A DNA stretch of 64,000 nt, from positions 124,001 through 188,000 of the forward strand of contig JAJCXN010000015.1 of NCBI GenBank assembly GCA_029263415.1, in the 5' to 3' direction. Shown one piece after another: positions 1-9,160 of this stretch. The DNA comes from Acidobacteriota bacterium (lineage in GTDB: Bacteria; Acidobacteriota; Thermoanaerobaculia; Multivoradales; Multivoraceae). The position numbers and the translations under genes were made by a program. Position 1 is the stretch's first letter, and every line of letters begins with the position of its first letter. A model generated the notes under the pieces. That model ran no database searches, was not told where the DNA came from, and saw only the letters and a list, made by a program, of their open reading frames with translations.

Positions 1-727
1 GGCCCAAGTCGTTAGGACTGTCTGGATCCACCTCTAGATCAGCATGTCGGTAGTGCATTGGGATCACGACCCTTGGTGATAAGCGTTGCCGGTACTCTTC
101 CACCGCGTCGAACGACAGAATGTGCTCGACGTCGTCGACAGGAATCATCAAGATATCGACGTCACCGAGCTGGACGGCAAGCTCCTCGGTTACGGGTTCA
201 TTGTCGCCCAGATGCACGATGCGAATATCGGCCGCGTCAATGATCCAAACGGTGTTCTTGCGCTTGAACTCCTCACCGTATGGTTCTGCGTGTCGTCCCT
301 TGATTCCACGAACGGCTAGATCGCCGAGCGCAAAGTCGCCGGGCTCGTCTATGACCCTGGAGCCTGCATTCCACGGTACAACGTCGCCGTTGGCGAAACC
401 CGCGTCATGGTCCGGGTGAGGGTGGCTGAGCAAAACCGCGTCAACTGACTCTAGATCTCTCGGGAAATCGTAGCCGAGCCACCAACCGCTTTGGTACGGA
501 TCGACCAGCACTGACGAACCGTCGGCCGCGGTCAGAATGAAGCTGGCATGCGCGATGTATTCGATCTCCACGCTGTGGCCAGAATCGGTGGGGCTCTGAT
601 CGGCAAGGGGGTCTTCCGGTTCAGGCGTCACACAGCTCAAGAAGAGGCCGGTGACCGCGCAGCAAAGAGCTAAGCAAACCATGCGCGCCGCGGCGGGGTG
701 TCGCAAACTGGTCACTTTCTTTTGCAT
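1..727 (-). CDS. Metallo-beta-lactamase-fold lipoprotein hydrolase, 3' end cut by window edge
   Basis: A minus-strand frame stays open from 727 to the window edge, so the C-terminus is missing. The start at 727 gives a lysine/arginine n-region, a hydrophobic core and the lipobox LFLSC (Cys32), so the product should be a lipoprotein facing the periplasm. The following domain has the metal-binding signature HPHPDHD, then GIKGRHAEPYG, HLGD and, near the edge, IPMHYRH, the pattern of the UlaG-like (beta-lactamase superfamily domain 2) metal-dependent hydrolases. Their substrates vary widely and none can be assigned here. A GTG at 715 or ATG at 682 would also be possible starts, but both weaken the signal peptide. 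It is divergent from the sulfatase gene, so the 258 bp between them must hold both promoters. Confidence 0.85.
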   Translation of the reverse strand, partial: MQKKVTSLRHPAAARMVCLALCCAVTGLFLSCVTPEPEDPLADQSPTDSGHSVEIEYIAHASFILTAADGSSVLVDPYQSGWWLGYDFPRDLESVDAVLLSHPHPDHDAGFANGDVVPWNAGSRVIDEPGDFALGDLAVRGIKGRHAEPYGEEFKRKNTVWIIDAADIRIVHLGDNEPVTEELAVQLGDVDILMIPVDDVEHILSFDAVEEYRQRLSPRVVIPMHYRHADLEVDPDSPNDLG

Positions 728-985
728 CGCTGCATCGATAGTTGTGTTCCTTTGTAGCTACGGATGAACGCCACAACCGACTGGAGGAGTTTCGGCTAAC
801 GGTATCCGAGAAGAACCGAAACCTCACTGCCTCCTTGGCGCCGAGGTCCGGGGCTTTAGCCCGCGCGGCCTAACCTAGTTGACCGTCCGGTACCGCTTCA
901 CGACGACTTGCATTCTCCCGTAGCTGCTCCGGCCATCTATCTCACAACGATACTCTGCCCCAGTCAACGACAAGGAGCATCCTCA

Positions 986-2590
986 TTGAATCGCACTCTA
1001 GCCAACCAAGGCCGGCACGCTACACCGCTGAAGAGTCTCTGCGCAGGGTCTATTCTGCTTGCGTTGTTGGCCGTCAGTGTCTCCTGCCAACTCCAACCTC
1101 CAGAGCAGATCGGGCAGCCCAATATCCTGTGGATTTACCTCGAAGACACAAACCCTCTGCTCGGTGCCTACGGGAACACTCTGGTCAAGACTCCTAACAT
1201 CGACGCATTGGCTACCGCCGGTGCGCGCTACACCCAGGCGTTCATGCCAGCCTCGGTCTGTTCACCCAGCCGCTCGAGCATCATCACCGGATCAATGGCG
1301 ACTAGCCTCGGCCTCCACAACCACCACAGCTCCCGCACCGATGACTCGGCGATCCACCTCCCACCCGGCCACTTGACCGTACCGGAGCTGTTCAATGAAG
1401 CCGGGTACTTTTCGTTCAACAGCGGCAAGGACGACTACAACTTCCACTACGAACGTCGCAAGCTCTACGATCAGAGCTATTCGCAGCATCCGCTGTACGG
1501 GAAACGGGGAGACGAAGTCAGCCTAGACAGCCTGGTGAGCCGACAGCCATTCTTCGGTCAGATTCAACTGAAGGGTGGCAAGGAGATCTTCTCCTCGTCC
1601 TTCAAAGATTCAGTCGAGATGCCGGTCGACCGCAGCAGAGTAGAGCTTCCCCCCTACCTTCCCGATCACCCTGCCATCGTCGAGGAGTACGCCGATCATC
1701 TCGATGCCATTCAGATCACCGACCGGAAGGTGGGCAAGATTATCGACGAACTCCGCGACCTCGATCTTCTCAACAACACGGTGGTGTTCTTCTTCTCGGA
1801 CCACGGCATGAGAATGACTCGGCACAAGCAGTTTCTCTACGACGGCGGCCTAAACGTGCCCTTGATCGTCGCCGACTTCAGAGATCCTGCTCTCCTAGAG
1901 AGTTCAGAGGTCGGTCACCCGCGGATCGGGCGGGGTGTGGTCAACGACGCACTCATCAGTGGCCTCGATATTGGCACCAGTTCCCTTGCTCTAGCCGGAA
2001 TCACCATTCCCTCTTTCATGGAAGGAATGAACTTCTTCGCTCCGGATTTCGACGGGCGCCAATTCGTAATCTCAACGCGTGATCGATGTGACTTCACCAT
2101 CGACCGCATTCGCTCCGTTCGCACCAAATACTTCAAGTACATCCGCAACTTCATGACCGACCGCCCCCATTCGCAGCCAACCTACATGGATCGTGATGGC
2201 GTCGAGTTCGTGCGGGTCATGCGCCAACTCCACAAGAGTGGTGAGCTGAACGCCATACAAGCGCAGTTCTTCTCCACAACTCGCCCGGCCGAGGAACTCT
2301 ACGACTTGGAGGATGATCCTTGGGAACTCAACAACCTCGCAGGAACCGCAGAGTTCGAGTCGAAGCGCATGGAACTAGCCTCCACGCTCGACCAGTGGAT
2401 TCAAGAGACCGGCGATCGTGGCCAGTTCCCGGAAGAAGCTCCGGGCCTTGAACTGATGCTTGGCATCTGGGGTGAGTCGGCGGTCAACCCTGAGTACGAG
2501 CCACTGCGGGCCGCCAATCCAGAACTGCCAGGCTCCTTGTTCGAACTCAAGAGCCATAGCTTTGAACCGGTGGCGGGCGACGCTTTGTAG
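986..2590 (+). CDS. Lipoprotein sulfatase (formylglycine-dependent)
   Basis: Type I sulfatase that would hydrolyse sulfate esters outside the cytoplasm. I chose the TTG at 986 because AAGGAGC lies 7 bases before it and it yields a clean signal peptide ending in lipobox SVSC (Cys34); the in-frame codon at 908 only adds a non-signal extension. The N-terminal metal site (NILWIYLED, Asp54) is followed by the formylglycine motif C-S-P-S-R with Cys92, which needs a sulfatase-modifying enzyme not seen in this window. The FFSDHG motif and a C-terminal YDLEDDPWELNN stretch, typical of this superfamily, are present. At 534 aa it is full length. The alpha-galactosidase gene starts 156 bp downstream in the same direction, suggesting joint attack on a sulfated galactose-containing glycan; the substrate is inference. 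Confidence 0.93.
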   Translation: MNRTLANQGRHATPLKSLCAGSILLALLAVSVSCQLQPPEQIGQPNILWIYLEDTNPLLGAYGNTLVKTPNIDALATAGARYTQAFMPASVCSPSRSSIITGSMATSLGLHNHHSSRTDDSAIHLPPGHLTVPELFNEAGYFSFNSGKDDYNFHYERRKLYDQSYSQHPLYGKRGDEVSLDSLVSRQPFFGQIQLKGGKEIFSSSFKDSVEMPVDRSRVELPPYLPDHPAIVEEYADHLDAIQITDRKVGKIIDELRDLDLLNNTVVFFFSDHGMRMTRHKQFLYDGGLNVPLIVADFRDPALLESSEVGHPRIGRGVVNDALISGLDIGTSSLALAGITIPSFMEGMNFFAPDFDGRQFVISTRDRCDFTIDRIRSVRTKYFKYIRNFMTDRPHSQPTYMDRDGVEFVRVMRQLHKSGELNAIQAQFFSTTRPAEELYDLEDDPWELNNLAGTAEFESKRMELASTLDQWIQETGDRGQFPEEAPGLELMLGIWGESAVNPEYEPLRAANPELPGSLFELKSHSFEPVAGDAL

Positions 2591-2746
2591 CGGACGGACA
2601 GGGCGCTGGCTGATAGCTCAGGCCAACACGGACTTTCCAGCGCATCGCTCGAGTGCATCGCTCGGATACGTCCTGCTACCCTTTGCCCGATTCTGCAATC
2701 TAAGGCTGGCAAGCCAACAAAACGAAGAACAGTTCGAGGAGCACAC

Positions 2747-4618
2747 ATGAGGGTTTCCACCGGTCTTGTTGTCCCCACGGCTAGAAGGATGGTCTGCGCC
2801 TCCCTCGCAGCAAGCCTCTTTCTTGCGGCACCCCTTTTTGCCAGACAAACGGTTTCGGTCGCCGGACAAACCATGCAGATCCGCGGAGATCTCGGCGACT
2901 TCACAATCTCGACCAAGGTTCGTCGTGAAGCTGAGGGACTCGAAATCCTCACTCTCTCCTTAAGCTCAAAAGCAGCGGCCGCGCCGCCAGCGTTCGCACT
3001 TGAATGGTCCCAGCCTGCGCACGACATCGCCGGATTCTGGAGCGTCACTACCGGCTTTCAGAAGACGGTAAGAGCAAGCTGGTCACCATCCAGCGTTTCA
3101 TCGATGCTTGCTCGCAGCGCACCGGTCTTTTCTTTGTTCGGCCACGACGACCAGAATCGGCTGACGGTAGCGGTCTCAGATGCCCTCGAGACGATTCAAA
3201 TGTCGAGTGGTCTCATGGAAGAGGACGGTCGCGTCTACAGCAAGATTCGATGGTTCTCCGAACGGCACAAGAACCTCGCGCAGTACAAAGTCGAGGTTCG
3301 CTTCGACACTCGGCCACACAGTTTTTCTACCGCCCTTCAAGAAGTTCCAGCGTGGTGGGAGTCGTTCCCTGGCTATGAAGCGGCCTCGGTTCCCGACATC
3401 GCGAAGTTGCCGATGTACTCGACGTGGTACAGCTACCACCAGAGCGTGACCGCAGATGCTCTCTTGGCCGAAGCGAAGCTCGCGCGCGGTCTTGGCTATG
3501 AGGCGATCATTGTTGACGACGGATGGCAGACCCTCGACAGCAATCGCGGCTACGCGTACACAGGCGACTGGCGACCCGATCGCATGCCGCAGATGCGGGA
3601 GTTCGTGGACGCCTTGCACGCCATGGATATGAAGATCCTGCTTTGGTACGCAGTTCCCTTCATGGGAGAGAAAGCTGCCAACTTCGAGAGATTCCAAGGC
3701 AAGTACCTCCGCTACTGGGACGGCCAAGGCGCCTACGTACTCGACCCGCGCTACCCAGAGGTCCGCGAATACATCATCGACACATACAGACGGGCGATCC
3801 GGGAATGGGATCTCGACGGTTTCAAACTCGACTTCATCGCTCGTTTCACGGCTGATGCGACGACCGTGCTCGAGAAGGCCGATGGACGCGACTTCGCCTC
3901 AGTCAACGCAGCCACGGATCGCCTCATGACCGACATCATGAGCGAGCTAAGGAAGGAGAAGCCGGACATCATGGTCGAGTTCCGGCAACCCTATGTTGGA
4001 CCGCTAATGCGCAAGTACGGCAACATCTTCAGGGTCGGCGACTGTCCGAATGTAGCGGTAAGAAACCGGGTTGGCAGTGTCGACCTCCGCCTCTTGAGTG
4101 GCGATACGGCGGTGCACTCAGACATGATCATGTGGCACTACGACGAAGCCGTCGACGTCGCTGCTCTTCAATTTCTGAACATCCTGTTCTCGGTGCCCCA
4201 GGTCTCAGTCCGCCTCGAAGAGATCCCCGAGAGCCACCTCGAGATGGTGCAATATCTCACCGGCTACTGGATCGAGAACCGCGGAGTACTCCTAGACGGC
4301 GAACTCACGGTCGAGAGCCCGCTCTCCAACTACCCTTCGATCTCCGCTCGCAAGGGAGCCAAGAAGATCGTCGCCGTCTACGAGGATCGAGTTGTTGATC
4401 TGGCAGCCGACCCTGCCCTACAGGAGATCGATCTGGTCAATGGAAAGTTGAGCGACGATCTCGTGGTCAGGGTCAAGGAAGACCTTGGAAGGTTCCGTAT
4501 GTCATCGCGCAATAGCACTGGCAACCTTGGAGTCGAGCAAGCGATCACTCTTAGTAAGGGAGTGCACAGTCTGCCGGTACCCGCGGCCGGCATTCTTAGC
4601 CTCCGTCGCGTGGAGTAG
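2747..4618 (+). CDS. Secreted alpha-galactosidase-like glycoside hydrolase (GH36/GH27 clan)
   Basis: The 623-aa product begins with a signal peptide (hydrophobic core about residues 16-31, cleavage near LFARQ). After a beta-rich N-terminal domain, a TIM barrel runs from about residue 220 to 500: STWYSY, the VDDGWQ motif at 257-262, the substrate-site DWRPD, LLWYAVP and then FKLDF, where Asp362 is at the position of the GH36 nucleophile. Asp432 in VGDCPN is a plausible acid/base, followed by the NR pair common in this clan. A small beta domain ends the protein. GAGGAG lies 5 bases before the ATG. Exact specificity (alpha-galactose, N-acetylgalactosamine or other) cannot be read from the sequence. 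It follows the sulfatase gene on the same strand, so a shared glycan substrate is likely. Confidence 0.88.
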   Translation: MRVSTGLVVPTARRMVCASLAASLFLAAPLFARQTVSVAGQTMQIRGDLGDFTISTKVRREAEGLEILTLSLSSKAAAAPPAFALEWSQPAHDIAGFWSVTTGFQKTVRASWSPSSVSSMLARSAPVFSLFGHDDQNRLTVAVSDALETIQMSSGLMEEDGRVYSKIRWFSERHKNLAQYKVEVRFDTRPHSFSTALQEVPAWWESFPGYEAASVPDIAKLPMYSTWYSYHQSVTADALLAEAKLARGLGYEAIIVDDGWQTLDSNRGYAYTGDWRPDRMPQMREFVDALHAMDMKILLWYAVPFMGEKAANFERFQGKYLRYWDGQGAYVLDPRYPEVREYIIDTYRRAIREWDLDGFKLDFIARFTADATTVLEKADGRDFASVNAATDRLMTDIMSELRKEKPDIMVEFRQPYVGPLMRKYGNIFRVGDCPNVAVRNRVGSVDLRLLSGDTAVHSDMIMWHYDEAVDVAALQFLNILFSVPQVSVRLEEIPESHLEMVQYLTGYWIENRGVLLDGELTVESPLSNYPSISARKGAKKIVAVYEDRVVDLAADPALQEIDLVNGKLSDDLVVRVKEDLGRFRMSSRNSTGNLGVEQAITLSKGVHSLPVPAAGILSLRRVE

Positions 4619-4888
4619 TGCTTCTGCGATGCGGTCAGCAATTCAACGGTCGCAGAGTCTCGGCTCAGAGATAGTCGCTCCTGGCATCTGAGCCCTAGAG
4701 GCTCCGTTACCCCTGTGGCCATGGCCCGTTGCGGTCGCCGCACGCGAGCGTCAGAGTGCCCGACAGCTTGAACGACCCGATGGCGGGTACGTCTGGAGCA
4801 AGAGCGGTGACGGCGTTCATTCCTTCTACTCTTGTGGGTTGGATACGCTCTCGATCTACTCCACACTAGTTTGAAGGGAAGCCCACAC

Positions 4889-5380
4889 ATGATGAGCGAA
4901 CGGAGACGAGCACTCCTGGTCTTAAACGGCATGGGCCTGTTGGTGAGCGCAGCCTTGAGCGGCTGGCTTTACTTCTTCCAGATCCTCGGCGAGATAGACC
5001 TGTGGCCATTGGTTCGACATGTCGAAGCAGAGATCCCTGGCGAGACACGAGCTTGGAACATGGCGCACCTCGAGGGTATTACCAATGGGTTGATTCTCCT
5101 GGTCTTGGCGGCGGTGGCACCTTTCATCCGCTTGAGCGACCGCAATCAGTCCTTGTTGTTCTACTCGAGCCTGACCTTCGCCTGGCTCTTCACCGTGCCC
5201 GCGATCGCCAATGCATGGTTCGGAACGCGGGGCCTGGCAATGGGTGGCGGTCGGTTTGGCGAGAGCCTCGCAAACGATGTGATCTTCCTGTTTGGATGGC
5301 CAGCGATGATTGGAGTGCACATTGCGTTCGCCCTGATGATCTGGGGCGCCTGGTCACACTTCAAGACACTCAAACGTTGA
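4889..5380 (+). CDS. Four-helix membrane protein resembling styrene oxide isomerase
   Basis: The product is 163 aa with about four transmembrane helices. The start at 4889 is preceded by AAGGGAA with 8-base spacing; an upstream ATG at 4832 lacks this. Compared with styrene oxide isomerase (StyC), as I remember it, the motif AHLEGITNG matches the AH-(5 residues)-NG segment, with His60 and Asn66 at the same spacing as the heme-ligand histidine and catalytic asparagine described for StyC. The segment TRGLAMGGGRFG also resembles its NRGL..GPNQFG stretch. I do not see the expected active-site tyrosine before that segment, so the reaction may differ. A flavoprotein gene begins 31 bp downstream, in the same direction. 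Membrane topology is clear; the enzymatic role is inference. Confidence 0.6.
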   Translation: MMSERRRALLVLNGMGLLVSAALSGWLYFFQILGEIDLWPLVRHVEAEIPGETRAWNMAHLEGITNGLILLVLAAVAPFIRLSDRNQSLLFYSSLTFAWLFTVPAIANAWFGTRGLAMGGGRFGESLANDVIFLFGWPAMIGVHIAFALMIWGAWSHFKTLKR

Positions 5381-5411
5381 AAGCTGAACAGAACCACCCT
5401 GAGGAGCATTC

Positions 5412-6785
5412 ATGGATTCAGTCGAAGTCTTAGAGACTGACTACTTGGTCGTTGGTGCTGGTGCCATGGGCATGGCATTTGTCGACGAACTGCTAACCCG
5501 CAGTCCCAATGCGCAAGTCGTCTTAGTCGATCGGCGGGCGAGACCAGGAGGGCATTGGAACGACGCCTACCCCTTCGTCAGTTTGCACCAGCCTGCGGCG
5601 TTCTACGGTGTCAACTCGGAGCCACTCGGATCAGGCGGTGCCGAACTTGCGTCGGGGACCGAGGTGCTTTCGTACTTCAATCGAGTGCTAAAGAAGCTGC
5701 TGGCGACGGGCCGAGTCAAGTTTCTGCCTCTGTGCGATTACACCGGTAGCTCTGAAGGGGGCTCCGCTCGGATCAACTCGCGGATCGTCAACCACAAGCA
5801 ATTCGAAGTGACAGCGCGGAAGAAGACGGTGGATGCGACCTACATGAACGTCCAGGTGCCTTCCACCACGCCTCCTCGATACGAAATCGCGGAGGGTTGC
5901 CGCGTAATTCCACCCAACGATCTGCCAAATGTGACCCAGCCACCCGCAGGCCATGTGGTGATTGGTGCGGGCAAGACTGGGATGGATGCCATCCTGTTCT
6001 TGGTCAGTTGCGGAGTCGAACCTGACTCCATCACCTGGATTGTCAGCAACGACGCGTGGCTCTTAGACCGAGACATGCTCACGCCTGGGCGCACCATCGG
6101 CTGGTTTGTCAACCAGCTAGAACTCTTTGCCAAAGCAAGTTCACTCAATGACGTGCTCGATTCCAACGAGCGAGCTCTGAGTTTTCTGCGAATTGACTCA
6201 GAAATCGTTCCCAAGAAGTTCCGGTGCGCCACGGTCAACCGCAAGGAGGTAGAGGTCTTACGTAGCATCAAGAATGTGGTGAGGCTCGGTCGAGTTCAGC
6301 GCATTGAGCGCGAGAAGATTGTCCTTGATGGCGGTGACATCCCGACCACAACTCAACACATGCACGTCGACTGCACCGCCGACGGCTTGGCAAAACGTCC
6401 ACCGAAGCCTGTCTTCGAGGACAATCGAATCACGCTTCAGTCACTGTTCATGTGTCAGCAAGTGTTCAGCGCGTCTGCCATTGCCTTCATCGAAAGCCGT
6501 TATGGCAACAACCAGAAGAAGAACGAGCTGTGCCGCGTGGTGCCTCATCCTGAGTTCGCCTGCGACTACGTGTCGGCGATGGCGGTCAGCAACGCAAACT
6601 TCAATAGGTGGGCAGAGTCGATGGCCGGCTGGATGAAGAAGAGTCGGTTGTCGTTGGCCCACCATGAGTCTGCTCTAAAGCTCCTCTTCAACACCTTCAG
6701 AGCTAGACGGGTAGGGCGAGATGCAACGGCAGGCATGCGTGCGATCTTTGAGCAGGAGTTCCCCGACCAGGAGTTTCCAGGTTAA
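5412..6785 (+). CDS. FAD/NAD(P)-binding flavoprotein, monooxygenase-like
   Basis: A 457-aa soluble protein with two dinucleotide-binding sites. The first, YLVVGAGAMGMAF at about residues 11-23, fits FAD binding, followed by an acidic-strand end VLVDRR and the GGHW segment seen in flavin-containing monooxygenases. A second glycine motif, VVIGAGKTGMD near residue 180, fits NAD(P)H. This two-Rossmann layout is shared by flavin-containing and Baeyer-Villiger monooxygenases and by simple pyridine-nucleotide oxidoreductases, so the reaction is open. There is no signal peptide. GAGGAGC is placed 4 bases before the ATG. It follows the styrene-oxide-isomerase-like gene by 31 bp and is surely co-transcribed with it; in styrene degradation an FAD monooxygenase makes the epoxide that the isomerase rearranges, so an analogous two-step pathway is possible. 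Confidence 0.8.
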   Translation: MDSVEVLETDYLVVGAGAMGMAFVDELLTRSPNAQVVLVDRRARPGGHWNDAYPFVSLHQPAAFYGVNSEPLGSGGAELASGTEVLSYFNRVLKKLLATGRVKFLPLCDYTGSSEGGSARINSRIVNHKQFEVTARKKTVDATYMNVQVPSTTPPRYEIAEGCRVIPPNDLPNVTQPPAGHVVIGAGKTGMDAILFLVSCGVEPDSITWIVSNDAWLLDRDMLTPGRTIGWFVNQLELFAKASSLNDVLDSNERALSFLRIDSEIVPKKFRCATVNRKEVEVLRSIKNVVRLGRVQRIEREKIVLDGGDIPTTTQHMHVDCTADGLAKRPPKPVFEDNRITLQSLFMCQQVFSASAIAFIESRYGNNQKKNELCRVVPHPEFACDYVSAMAVSNANFNRWAESMAGWMKKSRLSLAHHESALKLLFNTFRARRVGRDATAGMRAIFEQEFPDQEFPG

Positions 6786-6948
6786 GAATTGTGCCTGTTC
6801 CACCGCTCTCCGCCAAGCCACCTCTCCCCCTGTTCCACCTTGAGAGCTTCGGCCGGTTCGATGCTGAAAGCGGCGACGCAGCGGGACAAGGCACGAGCAC
6901 CCGATCACCAATCGGATCACGCGCTACCGCGTGCGCAGCGGGCCGTTG

Positions 6949-8085
6949 TCAGGGCCGCCCGTCAAAGACAGCCTCGATCAACCCTGCCTCATCGATTCGC
7001 ACTCCCAGCAATAATTGACCGGAGGGAGCATTGAGGATCGCATCGACCTGTCTCGGCTCGAGACGGGCAACCCCGGCCAAGGTCGCTCCACTAAAACCAG
7101 TGCGGAGCCGACTCAGGGCATCAACTCTACGTTCTCGCGACCCCTCGCCGAACCGATTCGCCACGAACTCATCAAGGTCCGACTCACTTTCGACCAACAC
7201 TGAGAGCAGAGCCAAGAGTTGACGGCCAGCAGGGTGCCCTTCCAGATCAACATCGTTCGCCGGACCAGTCACCGCGGCACGCTCGACAACGCGGGTTCCA
7301 CTATCGGGTTGCTCCGCAAGGTTGAGTGCCTCTTCGCTGCCTGCGATCACTGAGTCCATCCATTTCCGGCTCGACTCGACGCGAGCAAAGGTATCGAGGG
7401 CACCATAGGAACCTGGGCCTCTTGCCCCAGGAGAACCCGCTGAACTGACAGCCACAACAACGTACCGATCACCAAGTCGCAACAGCGCCGGCCCGCCGCT
7501 ATCTCCTGGCCCCGGGATCACCTCGAGTCTGGTGATGTTCTGCGTACCTGGGGCATCGAACAAGAACCGCAAGGAATCCGCAAACACGCTTTCCACGAGG
7601 TTGCTTCCTGCTCGGCGTTGCCCATCTTCCAGGCGGGCTGGATCGTTACCTACACCGTGACGACCATGCCCAACCAGCACCAACTCAAGCCCTTGCAGGT
7701 CGACATCCTGGCCAACCATCAACGGGATTGGTTTCACGGTCTCGATGGGTCGTTCGAGCTGCAGTAAGCCTAGGTCGAATGCTCCTGGACCAGAAAAGTT
7801 GGGATGAACAAACACTGCTCGGACCGGAACCGTTTCAGTAGCGGTGGAGAAGGTCAATCGGCCGCGCCGAGCCGCACCTCGGGCGACATGACCAGCCGTC
7901 AATACCCATTGAGGAGCGATAAGGGTTCCATCAGCTAGACCGCCAACGGTTCCTACCGCATCGAACTCAGCACCGAGACTGAGTAGCTTCTGGTCATCGA
8001 CGTCATGTCGCCGCACCAGCGAGTTCGCGATTCCGGGGAACAAAAGGAAAACTGAAACAATGAGATAGGCGAGAACCTTGGCCAC
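6949..8085 (-). CDS. Secreted trypsin-like serine protease (S1 family)
   Basis: The chosen GTG at 8085 has AGGAGG about 9 bases upstream and opens directly into a signal peptide (VLAYLIVSVFLLFPGIANS); a longer frame reaching 8235 would overlap the neighbouring regulator and place non-signal residues first. The mature 350-residue protein has the S1 triad: His66 in LTAGHVA, Asp104 in FDLGLLQL and Ser196 in GPGDSGGPAL. A roughly 130-residue C-terminal extension of unknown fold follows the protease domain (about residues 35-245). It is exported, probably to the periplasm or outside. The gene is divergent from a winged-helix membrane regulator with 97 bp between starts, so that regulator is a strong candidate for controlling it. 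Confidence 0.9.
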   Translation of the reverse strand: MAKVLAYLIVSVFLLFPGIANSLVRRHDVDDQKLLSLGAEFDAVGTVGGLADGTLIAPQWVLTAGHVARGAARRGRLTFSTATETVPVRAVFVHPNFSGPGAFDLGLLQLERPIETVKPIPLMVGQDVDLQGLELVLVGHGRHGVGNDPARLEDGQRRAGSNLVESVFADSLRFLFDAPGTQNITRLEVIPGPGDSGGPALLRLGDRYVVVAVSSAGSPGARGPGSYGALDTFARVESSRKWMDSVIAGSEEALNLAEQPDSGTRVVERAAVTGPANDVDLEGHPAGRQLLALLSVLVESESDLDEFVANRFGEGSRERRVDALSRLRTGFSGATLAGVARLEPRQVDAILNAPSGQLLLGVRIDEAGLIEAVFDGRP

Positions 8086-8182
8086 TTCGGGGAGCCTCCT
8101 ACGATGTTGAAAGTCGCTGGTTGATACTTGCCACGGTACGGCCGAAAGCACGTCATTACCCTGACCGCAGCCTGAGCAAACC

Positions 8183-9028
8183 ATGAGCGATGCATCCAAA
8201 GCCCAGAGCGCCCACTTCGGCGCGTTCGAACTCAACCGCCAGACCCTAGTTCTTACCCGTGGTGGCCACCCGATTCGGCTCGCCCCTCAGCCGTTGAAAC
8301 TACTGCTCTTGCTGGCGGATTCTCAGGGCCGTCTACTGCGACGCGAGGAGATCCGAGAGCACCTTTGGCCTGATCAAACCGTAGAGTTTGATCAGGGATT
8401 GGCGCACTGCCTACGTAAGCTGCGTTCCGCACTCAATGACAGTGCAAAGAACCCTAGGTACATCGAAACCGTTCCGCGACTCGGATTGCGCTTCCTAGAA
8501 AGCGTTGAGCAGCGCACGGCCGTGGAGCCCGACTCGCCGACCGCAAAGAGGACTCTACTGATGCCTGCTCTGCTCTTTGGGTTCGCTTTGGTTCTTGCAG
8601 TTCTGACCTTGGCGTGGAGATCTCAGGCATTCACCCCAGTCGCGAACTCGACCTCAGTGGGCACCGTCACCATTGCAGCAAGTGACTCCGAGGAACCCGC
8701 GCTCTTGTCGCTTCAGCAAGCTGTGGCAGACCGCATTCCGGAGGTAGTGCAAGGGCTGATCAGCGGTCCATGGAAGGCGACCGTCACCATCACTCGCAGA
8801 GCCGAAAGCTCCAGACCGCGACTGGTTACCCGGTTGGAGATCTCAGGGTCACCAAGCATCTCCCTGGACGTCGACGTGCCGGAGATGGTGCCGCCCGAGC
8901 GCATAGCCCGGGATGTCGCGAACGAACTCTCCGCGCTGCTGCATCGTCGGAAACGAGAAGCTGAGTTGGGATCGCCGCAACCTGCACAAGGTGGTGCTCG
9001 GGAGGTGACGGTAACCCTCGAAGAGTGA
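8183..9028 (+). CDS. Membrane-anchored winged-helix regulator (ToxR/CadC-like)
   Basis: A one-component regulator of 281 aa. Residues 12-105 form an OmpR-type winged helix: LAPQPLKLLLLLADSQGR, LRREEIREHLWPDQ and the wing ending RYIETVPRLGLRF. A single transmembrane helix spans about residues 125-145, leaving about 135 residues outside the cytoplasm as a likely sensor of no recognised fold. Such proteins bind DNA from the membrane in response to an external signal. It shares a 97-bp divergent promoter region with the secreted serine protease, the most obvious target. The last residues, EVTVTLEE, end a charged tail. No clear ribosome-binding site precedes the ATG. Confidence 0.85.
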   Translation: MSDASKAQSAHFGAFELNRQTLVLTRGGHPIRLAPQPLKLLLLLADSQGRLLRREEIREHLWPDQTVEFDQGLAHCLRKLRSALNDSAKNPRYIETVPRLGLRFLESVEQRTAVEPDSPTAKRTLLMPALLFGFALVLAVLTLAWRSQAFTPVANSTSVGTVTIAASDSEEPALLSLQQAVADRIPEVVQGLISGPWKATVTITRRAESSRPRLVTRLEISGSPSISLDVDVPEMVPPERIARDVANELSALLHRRKREAELGSPQPAQGGAREVTVTLEE

Positions 9029-9144
9029 TGCTCGGGGGCCGCCGGTGACCGGGACTCGAGAGTGGGCACTTTCCTCTTGCTGGGGTAGCGCCGCCTACGG
9101 CAATCGATCGTAGCTATCTAGTGCTACTCGATCCGTATGCAAAA

Positions 9145-9160
9145 GCGCTCAGTTGAGCGC
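9145..9160. repeat. Perfect 16-bp palindrome
   Basis: Two 7-bp arms, GCGCTCA and TGAGCGC, flank GT. It lies between the convergent regulator and membrane-protein genes. It could be a protein-binding site or part of the regulator mRNA's 3' end; the 2-nt centre is too short for a stable RNA loop without opening the inner pairs. Confidence 0.4.

Noticed and set aside
621-827. A 68-aa minus-strand frame at the metallo-hydrolase N-terminus.
   Set aside because: Different frame from the lipoprotein start at 727; no domain or ribosome-binding site.
2401-3048. A 215-aa minus-strand frame.
   Set aside because: Spans the end of the sulfatase and the start of the alpha-galactosidase on the opposite strand; both have strong motifs.
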